Part shown: piece after piece, positions 47,720 to 64,000 of the stretch
Layout: each line of letters begins with the position of its first letter
Numbering within the stretch: the first letter of the stretch is position 1
Assembly: GCF_030463565.1 (NCBI RefSeq)
Contig: NC_134643.1
Coordinates: 16,753,606 to 16,817,605 of the forward strand
From: Pelecanus crispus
Taxonomy: Eukaryota > Chordata > Aves > Pelecaniformes > Pelecanidae
Length of the DNA stretch: 64,000 nt
Reading direction: 5' to 3'
Notes under the pieces: generated by a model
What the model saw: the letters and a program-made list of their open reading frames with translations, nothing else
The model's database searches: none
Told to the model about the DNA's origin: nothing
Translations under genes and position numbers: made by a program

Positions 47720-48316
47720 TGTTGGTTTAACCCCAGCCAGCAGCTAAGCCCCACTCAGCCGCTCGCTCACTCCTCCATCCAGTGGGATGGGGGAGAGAAT
47801 CAGAAAGGTAAAAGTGTGAAAACTTGCAGGTTGAGATAGATAGTTTAATAGGTAAAGCAAAAGCCGCACACACAAGCAAAGCAAAACAAGGAACTCATTC
47901 ACCACTTCCCATGGGCAGGCAGGGGTTCAGCCATCTCCAGGAAAGCAGGGCTCCATCACAGGTAATGGTGACTTGGGAAGGCAAACGCCATCACCCCAAA
48001 TGTCCTCCCCTTCCTTCTTCTTCCCCCAGCTTTATATGCTGAGCATGATGTCATGTGGTGTGGGATATCCCTTGGGTCAGCTGGGGTCAGCTGTCCCGGC
48101 CGGCTGTGTCCCCTCCCAGCTTCTTGCGCACCCCCAGCCTGCTCGCTGCTGGGGTGGGGTGAGAGGCAGAAAAGGCCCTGGCTCTGTGTAAGCACTGCTC
48201 AGCAGTGACTGAAACATCTCTGTGTTAGCAACGCTGTTTCCAGCCCAAATCCAAAACACAGCCCCATACTAGCTGCTATGAAGAAAATTAACTCTATTCC
48301 AGGCAAAACCAGTACA
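47720..48316 (+). mobile_element. Solo LTR of an avian endogenous retrovirus
   Basis: About 600 bp starting TGTTGGTTTAACCCCAGCC and ending CAGTACA, with the TG...CA ends of an LTR. The sequence resembles a widespread avian ERV long terminal repeat (family recognised from memory; exact subfamily not named). No gag, pol or env sequence flanks it, so it is a solo LTR left after recombination. The flanks (TATGT left, ACATA or TATTA right) do not form a clean target-site duplication. The small ORFs inside are not genes. Confidence 0.82.
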
Positions 48317-48679
48317 ACATATTACATGTCAAAGCAGAGGTAGCTCTTGCCTCTGTGTGTGTTCACTCCATAATGCAAGTCATGCTGGGTTTAACCCTCA
48401 TTTTTTCTGTATGTTTCTTTTTCCCTCCTTCCTTTTCTTATACTCATGTACAAGTAGTATCAGGCAACATTTGGCTTGACATTGTTTTACTACCTGCAAA
48501 ATTACATTTCTTCATTGCTGAAACACCAACCCTTAGTGTGAGGACTAGTCCTATATAATTCTAGATTGTCTGAATGTTATTTAACCTCTTTTTTCTCTAT
48601 CCTATGTATTCTAACGATAAACACAAAATGTATATATAAAGTTTTTGCTTATAGACTTTTGCCTATAGACTACAGGTAA

Positions 48680-48735
48680 AGGCCCCCAGGTTGGCAGGAC
48701 TTGATGAAATTCATCCTGGACTACTAAAGGGGTCA
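48680..48735 (+). repeat. Possible LINE reverse-transcriptase relic
   Basis: GGACTTGATGAAATTCATCC, followed by TGGACTACTAAAGG, reads AGLDEIHPGLLKG, resembling the CR1 motif PDGIHLRVL at 8258-8280. Only this short motif supports it. Confidence 0.4.
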
Positions 48736-49079
48736 GAGAAGCAACCTTTGACTGTCTACAGAGACCTGGAGAAGGACAGGACATTGGAGTCTTGCTGGGT
48801 GCAAAAGGAATTACTTTATTTTTAACTGAAGGAGAAAGGAGAACCAAGGGAATCCGAGACTACTTCAACACTGTTATATAAATTTTAGCACCTTGAAGAT
48901 AATAAAGAGATAAGCAATGATGAACAGACATTTTTAAAGAACAAATTGTATCACACTGGTAAAACGTTCTCTTTCACACAGTAACCAGCCCAGGGTAGAT
49001 CTAGAGTAGATGTGAAACTTTCTAATGATAATGATACTAGAGCTGAGGAATAGACAGCCAACAGCGTTGTAAAATCTCC

Positions 49080-49460
49080 TTGAAGCTCCTGAAGAGCAGG
49101 TTAGCCTCAAGGATGGCTGGGCAGGTGCTGAGAACAAGGACCCAGCACCCGTGTTCCAACTTGTGCCCGTTGCCTCCAGCACGACGTTTTCTGGCACTGG
49201 GGAGCCCAAATTGGCTGCAGTCCTTCAGGTCTCTCCGTCTGCCGGCTACGCCTTCGTGCATGCAGCCCGGGAAGCTGCTGGCCGCCTTTGCTGCCCAGGC
49301 ACATTGCCGGCTCATGGCCAGCTTGGTGCCCCCCAGGACTGCCAGGCCCTTCTCTCCAGAGCTGCTCTCGTGCCAGCTGGAACCCAGCCCACGCTGCAGC
49401 GTGGGGCTGGTGCCTCCCAGGTGCATGACTTTTGTTCTGATGTACTGTATTAACAGACTA
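49080..49460 (-). repeat. Decayed CR1 LINE fragment
   Basis: The minus-strand reading shows KVMHLGGTSPTL, GEKGLAVLGGTKLAMSRQCA, then GNGHKLEHG and LEANLLFRSFKEI. These are successive CR1 RT C-terminal motifs with an internal deletion that removes the [13 protein letters not shown] block. It is old, with many changes. Confidence 0.8.
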
Positions 49461-50313
49461 GCACACAATATCGCAAGCAAACAGTAACGTTAACATAACT
49501 AATCTCTGTCAATTACGGTTCTTAAAGGGCAAGCTGCAGCACGGTGCGTGCACCTTGATTTTCATGGTGTCAGTTGATTTGCTGTGCTAGATCAGGACAT
49601 TCTCCCATCCAGGTACCATACAGTGCTTAGAGCATTAACGCCGCAGTAATCTTAAATGCAGGAAATACGTTCTGTTTACCACCCTGTTATCACTGCGAAA
49701 GCTCCAAGCTGCACAATGACATTGTGCTTCAGGGAGAACTTTGACTTTCATAAAGCCAAGGTGATAAATGGGAATTTATTACTTGGAAGATTTTCTGTCT
49801 GAACACAGAAAATGTTCCTGACTCTTGGTGCAAAATTTCTGTTAGCTGCAAAACCCCCTCACTCAGGGGATTTAAAGGCCAGATCCTGGATTAGGAGAGC
49901 AGAGCACAAGAAAACCCATCCCCTGAGTAGAAGTGTGCCATTTCCTTGATTTAATACATAGCTCTTGAAGGGCGTCTGCCAGTTAATTGGTTTGTTATTT
50001 AGGTTTCGTTTTTATTTTAATTACCTTGTTTGCCAGAGCTTTTGGAGTCGAAGAAAATGAAATACTGCATAGTTACTGCATTTTTAATGGCCTTGTTTGG
50101 GGACAAAAGTGAGATTTTAGTTAACATAAAAACTTGTGTGGAAACTTTCCACCTCATTTTAGATTTGCACGTTTTCCAACAACAATAGAAACAATGAATT
50201 TTACAGGTGTTTAAGAAATACAAAATATTTGTAGCTTGGGTTTTGATTTTTATTAAAAACCTGAAAACTTGCCTGGAAACTTAAAACAAATGAAAGTACC
50301 TTTTAAATACCTT

Positions 50314-50331
50314 TTATTATTATTATTATTA
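50314..50331. repeat. (TTA)n microsatellite
   Basis: Six TTA units. Confidence 0.9.
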
Positions 50332-52694
50332 AATATGAAAATTATCTGGCACTTTATGATCAGCTCTGGTATAAATGTTTGTTAAGAATTTTAAATGGGC
50401 AATGACAAATTGAGCACAGGAAAAGTAAAACATCAGTAATACATAATCCTATCCTAATTCTCATTGCAAAGACCTTGAATTATGGGCACTGCACAATTTT
50501 ATCCTGCAGTGAATAATTCTTTTCTTTTGGGTAACCTACTAGAAATAACGCAGACTTTTTCCCATGTTCAAACCAGGCTTGGCCTCATCCGTAATCTCCT
50601 CTCTAGCTAGAAGGTCACAAATTTTCAGAACTGAGTAATGTACAGGAAACAGAATTTTACAAAGTACACCAAGTTACTGATATGTAAAGCCACTCACTGC
50701 TATTGCAAAATAATTAGTACCCAGGAGGAAGTCAGATGGAAGGAAATTGGAGGGAGGGACATCAGACATAGAGTTCCCACTTTCTGCAGCTCAGACTTGA
50801 TGAAGTTAAGCAAACTGATGACTAAAGGGGGATTCATCTCTGCCTCCTTTGAGGAGCAGCAGCACAGTTGTGTCCCTGGGATGCCCAGGGCAGGACCCAG
50901 CCGAACTGCCTGAGATGCCCAACTAGCACCCAAGTTCTCCATGCCTACGGAGGCACTCCTTCATAAATGGGGTGAGCTTTTTTACCCACCAGCTTTGACT
51001 ACCTCGAAGTCAGATGTTTAATGTAGGTCACCCGGGCCCCCTCTCTGTTCAGCGGATGGCAGTGCCAGAGTCAGCTGTTGGAGGGCAATCCTTCACACCC
51101 ACCTTGGGACAAGATGAATAACCCTCTCAATTTGCCAGTCTTTCTGCATCTCCCGTAGGAGCCCAGAAGACTAGCTTTCTATTAGAACTGCTAAACCAGA
51201 TGTCCGACCTTGACAGCTGCAGTGAGGTGAGACAAGTCCTGCCCTGACTGCCTGCTTTCCCTCTATAATAAAAGCAGAAGCAGGAATCCTTGAAGGCCCC
51301 AAGGAAGATTGTGTTGGCCTTGGTGCATGCATATAAGATAAGCAGACAGGTTCTCCTGGGTGCTTATTTTCAAAGGCTCCTGCTGACCACCCGGGGAATT
51401 TAGGTACTTGCTTTAGGAGGATGGCTTTACTAGGTGCCTAACATTTAAATGCAAAGAAGAGTCACTCCCTCAGGTGAGGCAGCTGCATTGCACCTCACGC
51501 ACAAGCCAGCTGCCCGGGGCAGGGTGCCGGGTGTTTAGCCCTGGTATGTGACGAGGCCTTAGGTATGTCATAGTTACAGCTTGCACTGATGCCCTTTTCT
51601 CTGGTCACCATGTGGTGTGAGAGAACCCAAACGGGTCCTGCCACCAGACCCAGCTCTGGTGCCCTTTGTAGGGTCTGGGACTCCTGTCTAACTTCCCTTT
51701 GGCTCGAAAAAGCAGCGCTTCAGCCTCCCCAACTTCCTGCTTGCCTATGTGTGCTCCTTCAGAGCTCCAGCTAGCAATGTCCTGACCACTTAACTCTCCT
51801 GAAAGCGTTTGGGAGCCACAGATCTTTGTAAAATACCTGCAGAACAGAGTACATGCCAGGACTTCTGATATGCTTTCGAGACACTTGTCCTGCCTCTTCA
51901 ATGAATGTGAGGTATGCTGCTGTTTTGCATCTGGCCCTGTCCCACTTGCCTTCCTCCTTCCTGATTATCCCATATTGCCCACATATTGGTGCAGAACCTC
52001 AAACAAAGGTCATGGACTTGCTGTAGCTTTCTCTCCACTTCTCTACTCATCTTGCTTCAATGCCTGAGTGATAGGAAGCTTTTGTAAGCAGAGCAGTAAA
52101 CTGAGCAGTTTGGAAAGCAGTACAGTACCCTGCTTTGGACAAGGGTGCAGAACAAAATGCCACCCCGTCTCTTTCTGGACATACCTTACCCTGCCATGGT
52201 GCTCACTCTCACTGAACAGAGGAGTTTACCAAAAGGATTTACCAGAGATGTGAAGAACCACCTGAAAATGTGTTTTGTGAAATATGGCTTTGCAAGGTAC
52301 AAGACACTGATGGTCACCATCCAATCCTTGGATGCAGTGTGGTAGGTCTTTCAGTTCTGTTTTCCCAAGTCAGAGCCAGTGTAATATTCTCTCCAGATTG
52401 ATAATTTGACAATCTTGATGTGTACAAATAAACATGTGTGCATAGGCATATATGTAAAAATGCCATTTGTAATGCAAGAAAATATTCGGTATTTCAAAGA
52501 AATATGATGCTTTAGGGTTTTAGGTGTACTTCTTTCAAAAACATCCCGGCAGACCTCCATTAGCCTGTGCAGTCATGTTGCCCTCTGTTGACTTCAGTAT
52601 GTGCCTGCAGCTTTCCACCTCTAGCTCCAAGTCAGAGCTGACTCTTGTTCGCAGGGCAGCTAACCAGAAGACTTCACGATGCAGTTTATTTTCC

Positions 52695-53300
52695 TGACAC
52701 AGAATCACAGAATGGTTGAGGTTGGGAGGGACCTCTGGAGGTCATCTTGTTCAACCTTCTGCTCAACCTGCTGCTGGTTGCCTAGGACTGTGTCTGGATG
52801 GCTTTTGAGTATCTCCAAGGATGGAGCCTCCACCACCTCCCTGGGCAACCTGTGCCAGTGCTTAGTTGCCCTCACAGCACAAAAGGGTTTCCTGATGTTC
52901 AGAGGGAACCTCCCGTGTTTCAGTTTGTGCCCGTTGCCTCTGGTCCTGTCACTGGGCACCACTGAGAAGAGCTTGGCTCTGTCTTCTTCGTACCCTCCCT
53001 TCAGGTATTTATGTACATTGATGAGATCCCTCTGAGCCTTCTCTTCTCCAGGCTGAACAGTCCCAGCTCTCTCGGTCTTTCCTCACAGGAGAGCTGCTCC
53101 AGCCCCTTCTTCATCTCCGTGTCCCTTTGCTGGACTCTCTCCAGCATGCCCATGTCTCTCCTGTACTGGGGAGCCCAGAACCGGACCCAGCACTCCAGCT
53201 GTGGCCTCCCCAGTGCTGAGCAGAGGGGAAGGATCACCTCCCTCCACCAGCTTGTGGTGCTTTGCCTGATGCAGCCTGGGAGCCTCCCTTGCTGCAAAGG
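52695..53300 (-). mobile_element. CR1 LINE 3' fragment
   Basis: Antisense copy starting with CACAGAATCACAGAATGG at its 3' end. Minus-strand readings give RTRGNGHKLKHGRFPLNIRK (52,962-52,705) and [20 protein letters not shown] (53,297-53,001). The frames do not connect. It belongs to a different, GC-richer subfamily than the 39.8-kb copy. Confidence 0.92.
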
Positions 53301-55748
53301 GATATTTTATGTGTACTAACGAATGCAATAAAAAGCAGGAGCGTGCCCAGGTACCGTAACCTCAGTGTTCGTGAAAGGAGTGCCACAACCAAAGAAAGGT
53401 GAGGTAGAGTCTTTCCAGGAGCCATAGAACAAAAAGCACTTGGGTGATCGTCGTTTACAGCTGCCACAGTCCTAAAGGCATTCCACTGAGGATCTGATCT
53501 TTATGGTCTTTGTTATTCAGAGATGTAAAACCTGAAGAAAATATTTTAACAGCCTCCAAATTCCAGCAAAGTCCCCAGGAAATGTTCGGAAAGGCAGTCC
53601 CAGCCACCACGACCCCAAGTGACATGCAGTTAACGGGCAAGGCTGTTCGGAGGTGACTGCCAGGCCTGCGGCAAATGGGACGGAGGGGTCCAGCCCTGCA
53701 ACCCCCTGTGCCCCGTTGTCTCCCCACTTCCCCATCCACCAAGACACGCTTTGATGCTTTCTGCATTTCTCCATGTCCCCTACACCCTCTCCCTACTCCT
53801 GGGTCCCGAAGCAATTGCGACACAAGTCCCATTCCCTTCAGTGGCCAGGGTAATCATCAGTATCTTCTCAAATTTGAGAAGACATCATGGTGCAGCGTGA
53901 ACCTGTGGCTGAGCCCTCTGGCTGGGACACAGGGAATGCAAAGAGATGCTGCGTCTCTGCTGAGATTTCCCCATGGGGCTTTCCAGCAGCTCTGCTGGGG
54001 ATTCGGCTTCACCCCTCAGAGGGGGACGGGGGTGGGCAGCCATCTGCTCGGCCCCGTCCTGTTCTTGCACTTGCTGCCCAGATGTTGCACTCTTAGCAAG
54101 ACATGAAGTGCCCAAAGCGCGCCCTTCAGAGCCCCGACTCATTTCTTGTCGCAGAAGATGGTCTTGTTCACTGCTAGCGATAATAATGAGCTCATGGCAT
54201 TTAGATCTACATCTGAAAAAAATTAATTTCCTCAGAAATACTCATGCGCTGCTGAGCACTGCCTGTGCAGAGGGGAGGGCTCCGGTACCCTGCCGCGCAC
54301 CGGGGCTGGGAGGCCGGGGAAAGGCCGTGGGGAATTAAAACGTGTTGGCGGAGTACTTTCGGTTAGGTACAGCTGGATGATTTTTGCTTTTTATTCTCTT
54401 TGGTCTGCTCATTAGTGAGGATGGGAGGAAATGATGGGGCCATGCTACTTTCTCTGCAAGAATCAGGGACTCCGGGATGCTTTCTCATTAGCCAGCCTAA
54501 GAGGTAGGGATTTAAATGTAAAAATATCAGGCACATCCAATCTCCAGTGCTGCCGGAGGTGCAATCAGAGAAATCCCTATGTAGAAAGACAGAAGAGGAA
54601 TTCTGACCACTGAATATGGCCTTTCATTTTGAACCCAGGGGCTTTCATGCATTGTTATTAAGTACTGGTGCCTTCATTAACTAATGCACTTTCAAGAGAC
54701 CTGACTTTTATTAATGGGTGAATTGCTCTTCTCCCAGGTGGTTATTCTGAATAATTCAAGTCTGCTCTAATCAGAAAGCCCGGCATTTATGAATATTATG
54801 CCTCTCTTCTAAGGGATCTCCAAAATTTGTGCTCAGTGATGTGCTTCTCTGTATGGTAAATAACAGAACACTGCCACCTGATGGAAACCTTGATTTTATG
54901 CAAGAAATTAGAAAGTCCAGAAAACTTGACAACTCTTTTTCGCAGAAAATAGTTTCACTTTCGGGCAAGGTGGGCAATCAATATTATGAACTGTGTTGCA
55001 TATTACTTACCTAAAGCCACATTTAGATGGTTTTCCTATAAATTGAACAGAATATTGCACCTGTTCTAAACCAGGTGCAATTCAGTGTAGAAGGAAAACG
55101 GTCTTCCCCTCCCAGGCAAGGAAGGATTTAGGTTTTCAAATACTGATGTACTGATGTGCTGAAGTGCAAATAACAGAGGACCGTGGGGCATGCACTCTTT
55201 TTTCTAGAGAACAAACAGTCTGGAAGACTATAAGTAGCATAAAATTAAACTGTGTCAATTATTAAAAAGTCTCAATATTCTAGTTTGGCCTTTTCCCTGA
55301 TTAAATAAATTGAAAGCAATTGTTCCAAGTCACTTGAAATTCTTTCCAAAATGGAATATCTTAGATTTCATATCTTTGAATATTTAAAAACTGAATTTAT
55401 GTGCAGTTCACTGTCATTTAGACAAAAGAGGTTCAATTCTGAAAAACTGAAATATTTTCACTTTCGCCGCCTGTTCCCAAATTTTATTTTGGTTCATTAG
55501 ATGCGGGTCTGCGAGCTGCTCAGCGTGACCCGAACGCTCATTTCAGTGCCAGGTGAGGGCTGCGGCCGGCTGTGCAGACCCGCCCTGGGCGCGCCCTGCC
55601 GCTTTAAGAGCTCATCTGCATGGCCCCGCCCCTCCCCCCTCAGGCCCCGCCCCCGGGCCCCGCCCCCAGCGCTGTACCAGGCGGCCGCCTCCGCCAGGGG
55701 GCCTCGTCGCGCGGCGGCGCCCGCCCCGCCCGCCGCCCCCCGCCCCAC

Positions 55749-55760
55749 TGCGCCTGCGCG
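55749..55760 (+). promoter_or_regulatory. Candidate NRF-1 binding site
   Basis: TGCGCCTGCGCG has one mismatch to the palindromic NRF-1 consensus YGCGCAYGCGCR and lies about 55 bp upstream of the DLD ATG. NRF-1 commonly drives nuclear genes for mitochondrial proteins, which fits the gene. Confidence 0.6.
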
Positions 55761-55814
55761 AGTCCGCGGAGTCCTTGGAGCGGCGGCCCGGGGGCGCGGG
55801 CGCGGGCGGCGGCC

Positions 55815-64000
<8,186 letters not shown>

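Larger units (their letters stand above)
48317..55549. other. Intergenic DNA upstream of DLD, no gene seen
   Basis: About 7 kb with CR1 remnants at about 48,680-48,730, 49,080-49,460 and 52,695-53,300 and a (TTA)n run. ORFs at 53,455-54,340 on both strands match no family I recognise. Confidence 0.5.

Noticed and set aside
47824-48259. Short ORFs inside the solo LTR
   Set aside because: LTR sequence carries no gene here; no retroviral protein motif is present.
47720-48316. A full provirus at the LTR
   Set aside because: No second LTR, primer-binding site with coding region, or gag/pol/env reading within 10 kb on either side.
53455-54340. Overlapping ORFs of 69-143 codons on both strands
   Set aside because: Frames conflict, no recognisable motif, unspliced; probably chance in moderately GC-rich DNA.

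Overview
This is a vertebrate, almost certainly avian, nuclear DNA window. Its genes are split by GT-AG introns, one starts in a CpG island, and most interspersed repeats are CR1 LINEs with octamer tails, as is typical of birds. The gene order matches the block CBLL1 - SLC26A3 - DLD known on human chromosome 7q and in other amniotes. I cannot name the species from sequence alone.

Layout: (1) 97-1138 (+) is the last coding exon of CBLL1 (Hakai E3 ligase), followed by its 3' UTR to about 1,560 or 2,220. (2) 2.2-11.5 kb has no gene. It holds a long 5'-truncated CR1 (about 7,565-9,933) with a frameshifted reverse-transcriptase ORF, plus decayed CR1 pieces. (3) About 11,560-26,880 (-) is SLC26A3. 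I resolved all 20 coding exons by hand; they join without a break into 755 residues from ATG (26,811) to TAG (12,255), ending in a PDZ-binding tail. (4) 26.9-55.5 kb is a gene-poor interval between the divergently oriented SLC26A3 and DLD. It contains CR1 copies, one ERV-type solo LTR (about 47,720-48,316), a GAG microsatellite and AT-rich DNA. (5) About 55,550-56,330 is a CpG island carrying the DLD promoter. DLD runs (+) from the ATG at 55,815 off the right end; exons 1-7 and the first 13 bases of exon 8 are present (193 full codons).

The three genes are unrelated in function: an E3 ligase and m6A-writer subunit, an epithelial Cl-/HCO3- exchanger, and the E3 subunit of mitochondrial 2-oxoacid dehydrogenase complexes. 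They are conserved neighbours, not an operon-like unit.

I found no undescribed biological system. The most unusual observations are a CR1 lineage whose copies share a double 3' terminus (two CR1 3' ends joined through about 75 bp of the same spacer) and a recent 194/198-bp duplication inside DLD intron 3. Most of the long ORFs outside the named exons are repeat-derived or GC-rich chance ORFs.
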